DNA of 64,000 nucleotides. Origin: an uncultured Flavobacteriales bacterium. GTDB lineage: Bacteria; Bacteroidota; Bacteroidia; Flavobacteriales_G; Salibacteraceae. This document shows positions 18,102 to 28,780 of this stretch, in pieces (positions within the stretch are counted from its first letter, which is position 1; each line of letters begins with the position of its first letter). Position numbers and translations under genes: made by a program. The notes beneath the pieces are model-generated. The model was not told where the DNA came from, ran no database searches, and was given only the letters and a program-made list of their open reading frames with translations. The DNA is taken from positions 310,001-374,000 of the forward strand of contig CAKZKD010000005.1 of assembly GCA_937121175.1 (NCBI GenBank). The letters run 5' to 3'.

Positions 18102-20208
18102 GCAACAGAAACTCATACGGCGGGTTTACCCAATTTACGCATTGCTCATTCTTTTTGGATTGGGCATTATCTTCAAAATAGCGCAGGTACAATTTATTGA
18201 AGGCGACCACTGGCAACAATTGGCCAAATCGTACTCGACCAAACACCGAAAAATAGACGCTATCCGAGGTAATATTTACGCCTCTGACGGGAGTTTAATT
18301 GCTACTTCAGTTCCAAAATACGAAGTGCGATTTGACCTAAACGCAGAAGCAATTACCGACGAATTATTTGTAAAACACATCGATTCCTTGTGTTTAGAAC
18401 TTTCGAACTTACTTCCTGAAAAATCAAAATCTCAGTGGAAATCCGAACTGACTCAAGCTCGTAAAAACGGTGCGCGATATCACCTCATTCGCCGAAAATT
18501 ATCTTACACACAAATCAAAAAAATGCGCCTGTTCCCTATTTTCAATAGAGGGAAATACAAGGGCGGTTTTATATCTATTCAGCAAAACAAACGAGAAAAA
18601 CCATTCCAAGTATTAGCTGCTAGAACAATTGGGTACAGCAGAGATAACTCCAAACCAGTCGGACTTGAAGGAGCCTATAATAAAATTCTGAGCGGCACCC
18701 AAGGATTGCAACTGATGCAAAAAATTGCTGGCGGAATCTGGATGCCAATCGAAGACGAAAATGAAATTGAGCCAGAAGACGGTGCTGATGTCATTACCAC
18801 CATTGACATTAATATTCAGGATGTTGCCGAAAATGCTTTGCTTGAACAGCTAAAAAAGCAAGATGCCGACCATGGTTGCGTGGTGCTTATGGAAGTGGCT
18901 ACTGGTGAAGTAAAAGCCATTGCCAATCTGAACAGAACTAAAAGTGGCAGATACTGGGAAACCTACAACTACGCTGTTGGAGAAAGCACCGAACCGGGCT
19001 CAACCTTCAAATTAGCTTCACTTATTGCGGCTTTGGAAGACGGCTATATTGACATCACCGATAGCGTTGAAACGGGCAAAGGAGTTTTCAAATTCTACGA
19101 CAACAAAATGTACGATTCTCGAATTGGTGGATATGGAAAAATCACTATAAAACGTGCGTTTGAAGTATCGTCGAACATTGCAGTAGCTCGGACAATCAAC
19201 GAAAACTACAACAGCAATCCTCAAAAATTTATTGACCGCCTGTATAAAATGAACCTCCACCAAAAATTGGGAATTGAAATTTATGGGGAAGGTGAACCAA
19301 GAATAAAATCGGCTAGTGACAAAACTTGGAGTGGTATTTCTCTCCCTTGGATTTCGCACGGATACGAAGTTTCCTTAACCCCGCTTCAAATTCTGACTTT
19401 TTACAATGCCGTGGCAAACGACGGAAAAATGGTTAAGCCACGTTTTGTTAGAGAAATCCGAAAAGTCGGAAAGCCAATTAAATCGTTCGGACCAGAAGTA
19501 ATTAACCCAGCAATTTGCTCAAAATCTACGATTGAAAAAGCCAAGGCAATGCTTGAAGGCGTTGTTCAACAAGGAACGGCTACCAACTTAAAGAACGCCA
19601 ATTATAAAATTGCGGGCAAGACAGGAACTGCTCAGATTTACAACGCCAAATACGGTTACAAATACGATAAGCAGGTAAGCTACCAAGCTTCTTTCGTGGG
19701 CTATTTCCCAGCCAAGAACCCCATGTACAGCTGCATAGTTGTAGTGAACGCTCCTTCAAAAAATGTGTATTACGGAAACTTAGTTGCGGGCCCTATTTTC
19801 AAAGAAATCGCTGACAAGGTTTATGCAACTAGTATTCAACTGCACGAAGAAATCAAAAACACCACTCAACTTGCAGAGCGAACTCCAATTCCAGTTTCTA
19901 AAAATGGAAATCGATACGATTTAAAAACTGTTTACGACGAACTTGAAGTTCCTGCTATTGAAAAAGGCGAAAATGCTTCGTGGGTCGCCACCTCCACAGG
20001 TCGTGAAAATGTGACATTATATAAGCGAGTTTACCAAGCTGGGGTAGTTCCGAATCTAGTGGGAATGGATTTAAAAGACGCCATTTACATTATTGAAAAC
20101 ATGGGCCTAAAAGCCAACTTCAAAGGCAAGGGCGTTATCAAAGAGCAATCACCAAGTGCAGGAACTCGAATTGAAAATTTTGACAGCGTAAAACTCATTC
20201 TCACGTAG
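18094..20208 (+). CDS. ftsI: Septal peptidoglycan transpeptidase (FtsI/PBP3 class) with PASTA domain
   Basis: Class B penicillin-binding protein that crosslinks peptidoglycan at the division site. The protein has 704 residues: an N-terminal membrane helix (about residues 14-32), a PBP-dimerisation domain (IDAIRGNIYASDG, about residues 50-200), then the transpeptidase. The catalytic motifs are all present: PGSTFKLAS (SxxK, serine near residue 303), VSSN (SxN) and KTGTAQ (near residue 509). The C-terminus (about 650-704) is one PASTA domain, VVPNLVGMDLKDAIYIIENM. A C-terminal PASTA on FtsI is usual in Bacteroidota but absent in E. coli. Only one base separates it from murE. Confidence 0.95.
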   Translation: MSKQQKLIRRVYPIYALLILFGLGIIFKIAQVQFIEGDHWQQLAKSYSTKHRKIDAIRGNIYASDGSLIATSVPKYEVRFDLNAEAITDELFVKHIDSLCLELSNLLPEKSKSQWKSELTQARKNGARYHLIRRKLSYTQIKKMRLFPIFNRGKYKGGFISIQQNKREKPFQVLAARTIGYSRDNSKPVGLEGAYNKILSGTQGLQLMQKIAGGIWMPIEDENEIEPEDGADVITTIDINIQDVAENALLEQLKKQDADHGCVVLMEVATGEVKAIANLNRTKSGRYWETYNYAVGESTEPGSTFKLASLIAALEDGYIDITDSVETGKGVFKFYDNKMYDSRIGGYGKITIKRAFEVSSNIAVARTINENYNSNPQKFIDRLYKMNLHQKLGIEIYGEGEPRIKSASDKTWSGISLPWISHGYEVSLTPLQILTFYNAVANDGKMVKPRFVREIRKVGKPIKSFGPEVINPAICSKSTIEKAKAMLEGVVQQGTATNLKNANYKIAGKTGTAQIYNAKYGYKYDKQVSYQASFVGYFPAKNPMYSCIVVVNAPSKNVYYGNLVAGPIFKEIADKVYATSIQLHEEIKNTTQLAERTPIPVSKNGNRYDLKTVYDELEVPAIEKGENASWVATSTGRENVTLYKRVYQAGVVPNLVGMDLKDAIYIIENMGLKANFKGKGVIKEQSPSAGTRIENFDSVKLILT

Positions 20209-20209
20209 C

Positions 20210-21673
20210 ATGAAATTACTAAAAGACATATTGTACAGGGTTCCCATGAATCGAGTTGTTGGCTCGACAAATGTGGCCATTCAAAACATTTGTTTCGATT
20301 CTCGAGAGGTGGGACAATTTTCTGTATTTGTGGCAATTAGAGGTACGCAAAGCGATGGCCACGATTACATTCAACAAACGATTGATGCAGGAGTTTTAGC
20401 TGTTGTTTGCGAAGAAATTCCCGAAGAAACGGTTGAGAATGTAACCTATATTGAAACCAAAGACAGCAACAGTGCTTTGGCTTTAATGGCGTGCAATTTT
20501 TACGAAAATCCGTCAAACGAGCTCAACCTAATTGGCATTACCGGAACCAACGGAAAAACTACAACCGTTACCTTATTGCACCAATTGTTTATGAACTTGG
20601 GTCACAAATGCGGACTACTTTCTACGGTTGTAAATAAAATTCAACGCGAAGAAATTCCTTCTACGCACACCACTCCAAACCCGCTTGAATTAAATCGTCT
20701 ACTCCGCCAAATGGTGGACGAAGGTTGTACGCATTGCTTTATGGAGGTAAGTTCTCATGCTTTGGTTCAACGCAGAACAGAAGGTGTGAATTTTAAAATC
20801 GGAATCTTCACCAACATTACGCACGACCACTTAGACTATCATGGAACTTTTGACGAGTACATTAAAGCCAAAAAAATGCTCTTCGACGATTTGAGAGCAA
20901 ACAGTTTTGCGTTGGTAAATCGGGACGATTTTCACAACGAGGTAATGGTTCAAAATACCAAAGCCAAAACTTACAGCTTCGGTCTAAAAACCATGGCTGA
21001 CTTCAAATGCAAAATCGTAGAAAACGATTTTACAGGTCTTTTATTAAACGTTGACAACCAGGAAGTTTGGACACGTTTGATTGGACGTTTCAACGCATAC
21101 AATGTACTTACCGCATATTCTACCGCTAAGCTATTGGAAGAAGATTCTATGCAAGTACTCACCGAAATTTCCAAGCTTACACCAGTACGAGGTAGATTCC
21201 AGCAAATTAAGGCGAGCAATGGCGTTACAGGAATCGTGGATTACGCCCACACACCCGACGCGTTATTAAAAGTATTACAAACCATAAATGAAATTAAAAA
21301 CGACGACCAACAGGTATTTACCATAGTCGGTTGCGGCGGAAACAGAGACAAGACCAAACGTCCGGAAATGGCAAAAATCGCAGTAAACAACAGCGAAAAA
21401 GTCATTCTAACATCGGACAATCCAAGAAATGAAGACCCTGAGGCAATTATCGCCGACATGGAAAAAGGGGTTGACCGAGCCAATTCGAAAAAGACATTGG
21501 CAATCACCAATCGAAAAGAGGCCATTAAAGCTGCTGTGAGCCAAGCGAACCCCAACGACATTATCCTCATTGCCGGAAAAGGTCACGAAACCTATCAAAT
21601 AATTGGAGACGAAACACTCGACTTCAACGACATGGAAATTCTTACTGAGTACCTAAAACAATTTGCTTCGTAA
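20210..21673 (+). CDS. murE: UDP-MurNAc-tripeptide synthetase MurE
   Basis: Adds the third amino acid of the peptidoglycan stem peptide. The protein has 487 residues. ATP site [14 protein letters not shown] (about residues 109-122), STHTTPN and EVSSHAL substrate contacts, and a HDHLDYHG segment. The specificity motif reads SDNPRNEDP (about residues 402-410). DNPR is the form associated with meso-diaminopimelate, so the wall is probably of the mDAP type. The stop overlaps the mraY start by one base. Confidence 0.96.
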   Translation: MKLLKDILYRVPMNRVVGSTNVAIQNICFDSREVGQFSVFVAIRGTQSDGHDYIQQTIDAGVLAVVCEEIPEETVENVTYIETKDSNSALALMACNFYENPSNELNLIGITGTNGKTTTVTLLHQLFMNLGHKCGLLSTVVNKIQREEIPSTHTTPNPLELNRLLRQMVDEGCTHCFMEVSSHALVQRRTEGVNFKIGIFTNITHDHLDYHGTFDEYIKAKKMLFDDLRANSFALVNRDDFHNEVMVQNTKAKTYSFGLKTMADFKCKIVENDFTGLLLNVDNQEVWTRLIGRFNAYNVLTAYSTAKLLEEDSMQVLTEISKLTPVRGRFQQIKASNGVTGIVDYAHTPDALLKVLQTINEIKNDDQQVFTIVGCGGNRDKTKRPEMAKIAVNNSEKVILTSDNPRNEDPEAIIADMEKGVDRANSKKTLAITNRKEAIKAAVSQANPNDIILIAGKGHETYQIIGDETLDFNDMEILTEYLKQFAS

Positions 21674-22926
21674 TGTTATACTATCTCTTTCAATACCTGA
21701 ATTCGATTGATTTCCCTGGAGCTGGGGTGTTTAACTACATCACCTTCCGAGCTGCAGTTGCCGTAATTCTTTCCCTTGTTATTTCCATGCTTTTTGGAAA
21801 GAAAATTATTGGTTGGTTGCAGAAAAATCAATTCGGCGAAACCGTTCGTGATTTAGGCCTTGAAGGGCAAATGGCAAAGCAAGGCACTCCAACTATGGGC
21901 GGGCTTATTATTCTCGCTTCTATTCTAGTTCCTGCATTACTGGTTGGTAAACTGGACAACGTTTACGTTCAAATCATGATTATTTCAACCATTGGATTCG
22001 GAATAATTGGATTTACCGACGATTATCTAAAAATCAAATACAAAAACAAAGACGGGCTTGCTGGCAAGTTTAAAATTGTTGGTCAAGTTGCTATTGGTTT
22101 GGTTGCAGGAGCTATGCTCTATTTCTCGGACGGCACGGTCATTCGTCACAAAGAAATGGTTGTGGATACCGGAGTAACCACCGAAATTCAAAGCCAATCT
22201 GACGCTAATTCCAACAATGACAAGGATTACACTTGGCAAGAAACCAAAGGTTTAAAAACGACGATACCCTTCGTCAAAAACAACGAATTCGACTACATGT
22301 GGATTATTAGTTGGATGGGTGATTGGACCAAAGAATTGGGTTGGATAATCTTCTTTCCAATCGTAATTATCATAACCACGGCGGTTAGTAACGGAGCCAA
22401 TATGACCGACGGTTTGGACGGTCTTGCTACAGGAACTTCTGCAATAATTGGAACTACGTTAGGAATTTTCGCCTACCTAAGTGGCAACTACATTTTTGCC
22501 GATTACCTCAACATAATGTACATACCCGATTCGGGAGAATTGGTGGTATTCATTGCAGCATTTGTGGGTGCGTGTGTCGGATTTTTATGGTACAACTCCT
22601 ACCCTGCTCAAGTTTTTATGGGCGATACCGGTAGCCTTTCTATCGGTGGAATTATTGCCGTCTTCGCAATTGCCATTCGCAAAGAATTATTGATTCCCAT
22701 TTTATGCGGAATCTTCCTGGTAGAAAACCTCTCTGTAATCATACAAGTGGCCTACTTCAAATACACCAAAAAGAAATACGGTGAAGGTCGTCGAGTCTTT
22801 AAAATGGCTCCACTCCACCACCACTATCAAAAATTAGGAATACCCGAACCCAAGATTGTTTCACGCTTCTGGATTGTGGGCATTATGCTCGCAATCATAA
22901 GCATTGTAACGCTAAAACTTAGGTAA
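21673..22926 (+). CDS. mraY: Phospho-MurNAc-pentapeptide translocase MraY
   Basis: Integral membrane enzyme making lipid I from UDP-MurNAc-pentapeptide and undecaprenyl phosphate. The protein has 417 residues against about 360 in E. coli. Active-site pieces are intact: [19 protein letters not shown] (Asp pair), [23 protein letters not shown] and the cytoplasmic HHHYQKLG. The extra length is an insertion at about residues 155-215, rich in Asn, Asp and Lys ([14 protein letters not shown]), between membrane helices. This insertion is typical of Bacteroidota MraY. Confidence 0.96.
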   Translation: MLYYLFQYLNSIDFPGAGVFNYITFRAAVAVILSLVISMLFGKKIIGWLQKNQFGETVRDLGLEGQMAKQGTPTMGGLIILASILVPALLVGKLDNVYVQIMIISTIGFGIIGFTDDYLKIKYKNKDGLAGKFKIVGQVAIGLVAGAMLYFSDGTVIRHKEMVVDTGVTTEIQSQSDANSNNDKDYTWQETKGLKTTIPFVKNNEFDYMWIISWMGDWTKELGWIIFFPIVIIITTAVSNGANMTDGLDGLATGTSAIIGTTLGIFAYLSGNYIFADYLNIMYIPDSGELVVFIAAFVGACVGFLWYNSYPAQVFMGDTGSLSIGGIIAVFAIAIRKELLIPILCGIFLVENLSVIIQVAYFKYTKKKYGEGRRVFKMAPLHHHYQKLGIPEPKIVSRFWIVGIMLAIISIVTLKLR

Positions 22927-22927
22927 G

Positions 22928-24262
22928 GTGCAGAAGTTGGTTGTGCTCGGAGCAGGCGAAAGCGGCTGTGGTGCTGCCATTTTAGGCAAGAAAAAAGGTT
23001 TTGAAGTTTTTGTTTCCGACAAGGGAGCAATTTCAAAAAAATCGAAGGACGTTCTTTTACATAACAACATTCCTTTCGAGGAAAAAACACATTCTGAGCA
23101 GCAAATTTTAGCAGCTGACTTGGTGGTTAAAAGCCCAGGAATTCCAGATACAATTCCGTTGATTCAAGCCATTGAAAAAAATGGCATTCCAATAATTGAC
23201 GAACTGGAATTTGGAAGTAGATATTACGACAAGCCTATTGTCGCTGTAACTGGCTCTAACGGCAAAACCACTACTACGTTGCTTGCAAGTCATGTTTTTA
23301 AAAAGGCAGGCAAGCAAGTAATGGTTGCCGGAAATGTGGGCGAGAGTTTAGCAAAGCAAGTTGCAAATGAAGTTGAATCGGATTTGGCGGTAATTGAAAT
23401 CAGCAGTTTTCAGTTGGACCGAATTCAAGATTTCAGACCGCACATTGCCATTTTGCTCAACATTACCCCTGACCATTTGGACAGGTACAACGACGATTTT
23501 GAGTTGTATGCAGCTTCAAAACTCAGAATAACTCGCAATCAGACAGAAGGAGACTATCTGATTTACAACATCGACGACCCAACAATTTGTCGTCACCTCG
23601 AAAAGAACAAAACAAAAGCACAGCTCATTCCGATTTCGCTAGAAAAACGAGAAGGAACGGGCGCATGGATAGATAACAAGAATTTAATAATTAATATAAA
23701 AACAGGTATAGAAATGTCAATTCAAAAATTAGCATTACAGGGAAAACACAACCTCTACAATTCAATGGCAGCAGGCGTAGCCGGACGAATTCTCGAATTA
23801 AGAAAGGAGATTATTCGAGAGAGTTTGAACGACTTTCAAAACATTGAACACCGATTGGAGACGGTGACTCAAGTTTGTGGCGTTCGCTACATTAACGACT
23901 CAAAAGCGACTAACGTAAACAGCACGTGGTATGCGCTGGAGCAAATGGAAGAAAAAACCGTTTGGATTGTTGGCGGTGTGGACAAAGGAAACGATTACAA
24001 TTCGTTAGTTCCATTGGTAAAAGACAAAGTAAAAGCAATCGTATGCTTAGGTTTAGACAACTCGAAATTGCACGCAGCTTTTGACGGTGTTGTTGACCAC
24101 ATTTACGACACTGATAGCATGTACGACGCGGTTGGCGCTGCTTATCGTTTAGCTCAAAAAGGTGACGCAGTTTTATTATCGCCTGCTTGCGCAAGTTTCG
24201 ATTTATTCGAAAATTACGAAGACAGAGGTCGTCAATTTAAAGAAGCTGCAAGAGGACTTTAA
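22928..24262 (+). CDS. murD: UDP-MurNAc-L-alanine:D-glutamate ligase MurD
   Basis: Adds D-glutamate (supplied by MurI at 4030) to UDP-MurNAc-L-Ala. The protein has 444 residues. It opens with a Rossmann-like VVLGAGESGCGAAILG and has VTGSNGKTTTTLL for ATP (about residues 110-122), NITPDHLDRY, NDSKATNV, and SPACASFDLFENYEDRG near the end. The start is GTG at 22928: it lies one base after the mraY stop and no ATG precedes the dinucleotide-like fold. Confidence 0.95.
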   Translation: MQKLVVLGAGESGCGAAILGKKKGFEVFVSDKGAISKKSKDVLLHNNIPFEEKTHSEQQILAADLVVKSPGIPDTIPLIQAIEKNGIPIIDELEFGSRYYDKPIVAVTGSNGKTTTTLLASHVFKKAGKQVMVAGNVGESLAKQVANEVESDLAVIEISSFQLDRIQDFRPHIAILLNITPDHLDRYNDDFELYAASKLRITRNQTEGDYLIYNIDDPTICRHLEKNKTKAQLIPISLEKREGTGAWIDNKNLIINIKTGIEMSIQKLALQGKHNLYNSMAAGVAGRILELRKEIIRESLNDFQNIEHRLETVTQVCGVRYINDSKATNVNSTWYALEQMEEKTVWIVGGVDKGNDYNSLVPLVKDKVKAIVCLGLDNSKLHAAFDGVVDHIYDTDSMYDAVGAAYRLAQKGDAVLLSPACASFDLFENYEDRGRQFKEAARGL

Positions 24263-24277
24263 TCTCATTTATTCGAG

Positions 24278-25456
24278 TTGAAAGCGGTTCTAAAATATTT
24301 TAAAGGAGACAAAGCCATTTGGCTAATCGCGCTCATGTTGGCGGTGTTTAGCTTGTTGTTGGTGTACAGCTCTATTGTCACGTTGGCGTACAAACACCAA
24401 GGTGGTAATACGGCATATTATCTCTTTAGACATGGAATATTTTTAGGCTTGGGGTTCGTTCTTATGTATGTCACCCACAAAATGAAATACACCTATTTCT
24501 CTCGAATTGCACAACTGCTTTTGTACGCAGCAGTTCCGCTGTTGCTACTTACCTTATTGATAGGTTCAAACCTCAACAACGCAAGTCGTTGGCTCACTAT
24601 TCCTGTAATAAATCAGTCGTTCCAAACATCGGATTTAGCTAAACTGGGCCTCATAATGTACACAGCAAGAATGTTGTGGCTAAAGAAAGAAGTATTGCAT
24701 GATTTTAAACAAGCGTTCATACCTATCATTATACCTGTTGGTGTGGTGTGCGCGCTTATTTTACCTGCAAACTTTTCAACTGCAGCCGTTTTGTTTAGCG
24801 CTTGCATGATTCTCATGTTTATTGGCGGAGTGCCTATAAAACACTTCTTATCCTTAGTTCCGGTGGGAGTTGTGGCACTTGCAATGATTTTTTTGATTGC
24901 GCAGTTTGCCCCTCAAGTTTTCCCGAGGGCGGAAACTTGGAAGAAACGTGTAGAACGCTACATGGGAGATAAAAAAGCAGAAGACATTGCTGGAAATTAT
25001 CAAGTTGCTCAGGCCAAAATTGCAATTTCTAATGGTGGAGTTTTAGGAAGAGGACCCGGGAATAGTACTCAACGAGCGTTTTTACCACACCCTTATTCCG
25101 ATTTCATTTATGCCATTGTTCTGGAAGAATACGGTGCGTTAGGAGGCGTGTTTATTTTGTTGCTCTACATCGTTTTGTTCTTTAGAACGATAAAAATGTC
25201 CACCAAAACCGAAAAACCCTTCCCCCAATTACTGGCAATTGGCATCAGCTTTTTAATGGTGTTTCAAGCCTTGATTAATATGGGTGTAGCCGTGAATTTA
25301 TTACCAGTTACGGGTCAGCCTCTGCCGCTAATGAGCATGGGTGGAACTTCTACATGGTTTACCTGTATTGGGCTTGGAATTATATTGAGTGTAAGCCGAG
25401 GTATTGATTTAGAAAATAACAAGAAAACTAAACTTGACGATTATGCCATCGCCTAG
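24278..25456 (+). CDS. ftsW: Lipid II glycosyltransferase / division protein FtsW
   Basis: SEDS-family membrane protein that polymerises lipid II at the septum together with the FtsI-type transpeptidase. The protein has 392 residues with about ten hydrophobic segments. Family signatures include the periplasmic-loop sequence around AQAKIAISNGGVLGRGPGNS, the SDFIYAIVLEEYG segment, and the end 'TGQPLPLMSMGGTSTWFTCI'. The start is TTG at 24278: the 'LKYFKGDKAIWLIALML' opening matches the family, while the first ATG would cut into membrane helix 1. The 3' end overlaps murG. Confidence 0.94.
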   Translation: MKAVLKYFKGDKAIWLIALMLAVFSLLLVYSSIVTLAYKHQGGNTAYYLFRHGIFLGLGFVLMYVTHKMKYTYFSRIAQLLLYAAVPLLLLTLLIGSNLNNASRWLTIPVINQSFQTSDLAKLGLIMYTARMLWLKKEVLHDFKQAFIPIIIPVGVVCALILPANFSTAAVLFSACMILMFIGGVPIKHFLSLVPVGVVALAMIFLIAQFAPQVFPRAETWKKRVERYMGDKKAEDIAGNYQVAQAKIAISNGGVLGRGPGNSTQRAFLPHPYSDFIYAIVLEEYGALGGVFILLLYIVLFFRTIKMSTKTEKPFPQLLAIGISFLMVFQALINMGVAVNLLPVTGQPLPLMSMGGTSTWFTCIGLGIILSVSRGIDLENNKKTKLDDYAIA

Positions 25457-26546
25457 AGTCATCATATCTGGAGGAGGAACGGGAGGTCACATTTTCCCTG
25501 CAATTGCCATTGCAAATGCGATTAAGGAAAAAGAACCCAACGCAGAAATATTATTCGTTGGCGCACAAGGCAGAATGGAAATGGAAAAAGTTCCTGCGGC
25601 AGGTTTTCCAATTGAAGGTTTGTGGATTAGCGGATTCCAGCGTTCGTTGAGTTTAAAGAATCTGATGTTCCCAATCAAAGTGATTCAGAGTTTACAAGCA
25701 GCCAAAAAAATTATCAAAAAATTTAACCCCAATTTGGTTATTGGAACTGGCGGTTATGCAAGTGGCCCCGTATTACGTGTAGCAACCAAAATGAAAATTC
25801 CAACATTGATTCAAGAACAAAACTCCTACGCTGGTGTCACCAATAAAATTTTGGGAAAATCGGTCAACAAAGTTTGTGTGGCTTTTGAGGGAATGGATAA
25901 GTTTTTTCCGAAGGATAAAATTGTTCTGACTGGAAATCCAGTTCGGAAAACCGTTATCGAAATTGAAGGTAAACGTGAAAAGGCACAGCAGTTTTTCGGA
26001 CTTGACTCAAGTAAGAAAACAGTACTAATTATAGGTGGCAGTTTGGGCGCAAAAGCAATCAACGACGCTATTTTACCTCAGATTAATCGTTTTGTAGAAG
26101 AGGATGTTCAACTCGTTTGGCAAACAGGAAAAGTGAGCTACGAAGGCGTTGTTGCTGGCACGAAACAATTGACCAGTAAAGGAATTAAAGTGCACCAATT
26201 TATCGCTGAAATGGACTTGGCCTATGCTGCTGCTGATTTGGTAATTTCAAGAGCGGGAGCAATTGCCGTTACAGAAATTGTATTGACAAAAAAGCCTGCA
26301 ATTTTAGTCCCATTACCAACTGCAGCAGAAGACCACCAAACAAAGAATGCTGTTGCACTTACCCAACACGATGCAGCCATATTGGTGAGTAATGCACAAG
26401 CTGCCAACTTGCTTACAGAAACCACCTTGGAGTTGGTTAAAAACGAATCCGAACTACAAAAACTAGCTCAAAATATAGAACCGTTAGGACTGCCAAATGC
26501 AGCCGAAGTTATTGCTGAAGAAGCCTTAAAAATCACACAGCAATAA
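25443..26546 (+). CDS. murG: UDP-GlcNAc:lipid I GlcNAc transferase MurG
   Basis: Peripheral inner-membrane GT-B enzyme making lipid II. The protein has 367 residues from ATG 25443. Key motifs are RVIISGGGTGGHIFPAIAI (donor/lipid site), GTGGYASGPV, LIQEQNSYAGVTNK, GGSLGAKAIN and the sugar-nucleotide signature around LVISRAGAIAVTEI. A TTG nine bases earlier keeps the frame, but the family begins at MPSPRVIISGGG. It overlaps ftsW by 14 bases and murC by one (TAATG). Confidence 0.95.
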   Translation: MPSPRVIISGGGTGGHIFPAIAIANAIKEKEPNAEILFVGAQGRMEMEKVPAAGFPIEGLWISGFQRSLSLKNLMFPIKVIQSLQAAKKIIKKFNPNLVIGTGGYASGPVLRVATKMKIPTLIQEQNSYAGVTNKILGKSVNKVCVAFEGMDKFFPKDKIVLTGNPVRKTVIEIEGKREKAQQFFGLDSSKKTVLIIGGSLGAKAINDAILPQINRFVEEDVQLVWQTGKVSYEGVVAGTKQLTSKGIKVHQFIAEMDLAYAAADLVISRAGAIAVTEIVLTKKPAILVPLPTAAEDHQTKNAVALTQHDAAILVSNAQAANLLTETTLELVKNESELQKLAQNIEPLGLPNAAEVIAEEALKITQQ

Positions 26547-27913
26547 TGGACGTACAAAAAGCGAAAAACATATTCTTTTTAGGAATTGGCGGTATCGGAA
26601 TGTCGGCCATTGCAAGGTACTTTCACCAAAAAGGGATTGCAGTCACCGGCTACGATAAAACCTATTCTCGAATTACGAATGACCTTGAAGAAGAGGGGAT
26701 TTCAATAATCTACAAGGAAGATATTCCTGCCATTTCCGAAGACATAGACCTCGTGATTTGGACACCTGCCATTAAGGTAACCAATCCGCTGTACATTTAT
26801 TTAGAAAGCCAAGGCATTCCAATTTTAAAACGTTCAGAAGTGTTGGGTCAACTCACCCACCGATACAAAACCATTGCGGTTGCCGGAACACACGGTAAAA
26901 CTTCCGTCTCCACTTTAATCACTCATATTTTTAATGAAAGTTCATTGGGATGTTCCGCTTTTTTGGGCGGCATTTCCACCAATTTGGAATCCAACTTTTT
27001 GTACAATCCTGATTCCAATTTTTGCGTGGTAGAAGCTGACGAGTTCGACCGTTCGTTCCTAAAACTCAATCCTTATATTAGCGTAATAACTTCTTGCGAT
27101 GCCGACCATTTAGACATTTACGAAGATGCCGCAGATTTGCGCTCCACTTTTTCTAGCTTCGCTGCCAGAACCAATCCGGACGGCGTTTTATTTGTAAAAA
27201 AGGCACTTCCACTCTACTTACCTTCTACACCAAAGAACTACAGCTACAGCATAAACGAAAACGCTGATTTTAACTCCACCAACATTCATTACGAAGGAAA
27301 CAAAGCGCAATTTAATTTCAATTTTGACAACCAACGGATTGAGGATTTGGTAAGTTATTTCCCTGGCGAACACAACATAGAAAACGCAACCGTTGCCATT
27401 GCAGTAGCCGCTTGGGCGGGAATTTCAACAGCAGAAATAAGAGCCGCCTTAGAAAGTTTCAAAGGAGTTAAGCGTCGGTTTGAGTTCATCATTAACGAAC
27501 CCGATATAGTTTATGTTGACGATTACGCGCATCACCCTCAAGAATTAAGAGCAGCAATTTTGTCGTTGAAATCAATGTATCCTGGCAGGTCAATCACTGG
27601 AATTTTTCAGCCACATTTATTTTCTAGAACCCGAGATTTTGCCAATGAATTTGGTGAGAGTCTTTCGCTTTTAGACGATTTAATGTTGCTGGATATTTAC
27701 CCCGCACGAGAAGAACCAATTGAAGGCGTTGATGCTCAAATGCTACTGAACAAGGTAGTTATTAAAAACAAGACGTTAGTAAAAAAGGACGACCTCATCA
27801 CGGGTAAAGCGCTTAAAAACAAAAATTTACAGATACTAATTACCTTGGGGGCTGGTGACATCGGAATGTTAGTAGAGCCGCTGAAAGTCAGTGTATTAAA
27901 GCATAAGGGTTGA
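26546..27913 (+). CDS. murC: UDP-MurNAc:L-alanine ligase MurC
   Basis: Adds the first stem-peptide residue to UDP-MurNAc. The protein has 455 residues, a normal length, with no Ddl fusion. Motifs: NIFFLGIGGIGMSAIARYF at the start, AVAGTHGKTSVSTLI (ATP, about residues 111-125), VVEADEFDRSFL, DCDHLD-like CDADHLDIY, and VYVDDYAHHPQE. It directly follows murG, and ddl is not in the cluster. Its stop overlaps the TTG start proposed for ftsQ. Confidence 0.96.
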   Translation: MDVQKAKNIFFLGIGGIGMSAIARYFHQKGIAVTGYDKTYSRITNDLEEEGISIIYKEDIPAISEDIDLVIWTPAIKVTNPLYIYLESQGIPILKRSEVLGQLTHRYKTIAVAGTHGKTSVSTLITHIFNESSLGCSAFLGGISTNLESNFLYNPDSNFCVVEADEFDRSFLKLNPYISVITSCDADHLDIYEDAADLRSTFSSFAARTNPDGVLFVKKALPLYLPSTPKNYSYSINENADFNSTNIHYEGNKAQFNFNFDNQRIEDLVSYFPGEHNIENATVAIAVAAWAGISTAEIRAALESFKGVKRRFEFIINEPDIVYVDDYAHHPQELRAAILSLKSMYPGRSITGIFQPHLFSRTRDFANEFGESLSLLDDLMLLDIYPAREEPIEGVDAQMLLNKVVIKNKTLVKKDDLITGKALKNKNLQILITLGAGDIGMLVEPLKVSVLKHKG

Positions 27914-28776
27914 AAAAGATATTAAATATTCTTTCTTGGTTGGCGCTACTTGGTGGCGCTACAGCTCTTGTTGGTTTTACTAAAAAGCAGCAGGCCAAGC
28001 AGCCTTTGACCGATATTAAAATTTTTATTGATAAACCAGCTACGTCTCGTTTTGTAACGAATGACGACATAAAAAACTTGTTTAAAAACCAGGGATATAG
28101 CACTGAGGAACAGAGCATTGCAGAAATAAACATTAGCGAATTAGAAAGTCTATTAAGCAACAATTCTTCAATTGAAAAAGCCCAAGTTTACGTTTCAATC
28201 TCAGGAAAACTAACTATAGAAGTTAAGGAACGCACTCCCATCGTACGCTTGTACAACAAACAAAGTGAAAGTTTTTATTTAGACCAATTTGGCAGCTTAA
28301 TGCCTTTATCAAACAAATACGCGGCACGCGTTTTACTTGTGAATGGCAACATAGATATACCTTATTCTACTGTCCACCAATTGGAACACTTGGAAGGAAA
28401 ACTCAACAAACTATTCCAAAAAGAAAACACTTCTGCAGTTGAAAACACAGCCCTGATTAACCGACTAAAAATAGACGAAGAAGACATTACCGGGGCGCAT
28501 CAGTTAAAAGCATTATTCGAAATTGCTAAGTTTATTTCGACGGATAAATTTTGGAACTCTCAAATTTCACAGTTATTCGTTAACGATAATGCTGAAATTG
28601 AAATGATTCCTAGAGTTGGCAACCACACTATTGTTTTAGGTTCGGCCAATAACATAGAAGAGAAATTTGACAAGCTCATGATTTTTTACAAAAAAGGGCT
28701 TAACAATACCGGTTGGAACAATTACTCCACCATCAATTTAAAGTACAAAAATCAGGTTGTCTGCACAAAACGATAA
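27910..28776 (+). CDS. ftsQ: Cell division protein FtsQ
   Basis: A 288-residue bitopic protein that links early and late division proteins. It has a short basic N-terminus, one membrane helix (about residues 4-22), and a POTRA-like domain (TDIKIFIDKPATSRFVTNDDI...ISGKLTIEVKERTPIVRLYN). The FtsQ segment 'FYLDQFGSLMPLSNKYAARVL' follows. Position between murC and ftsA supports the name. The start is TTG (27910), overlapping the murC stop; there is no ATG before the membrane helix. Confidence 0.9.
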   Translation: MKKILNILSWLALLGGATALVGFTKKQQAKQPLTDIKIFIDKPATSRFVTNDDIKNLFKNQGYSTEEQSIAEINISELESLLSNNSSIEKAQVYVSISGKLTIEVKERTPIVRLYNKQSESFYLDQFGSLMPLSNKYAARVLLVNGNIDIPYSTVHQLEHLEGKLNKLFQKENTSAVENTALINRLKIDEEDITGAHQLKALFEIAKFISTDKFWNSQISQLFVNDNAEIEMIPRVGNHTIVLGSANNIEEKFDKLMIFYKKGLNNTGWNNYSTINLKYKNQVVCTKR

Positions 28777-28780
28777 TATT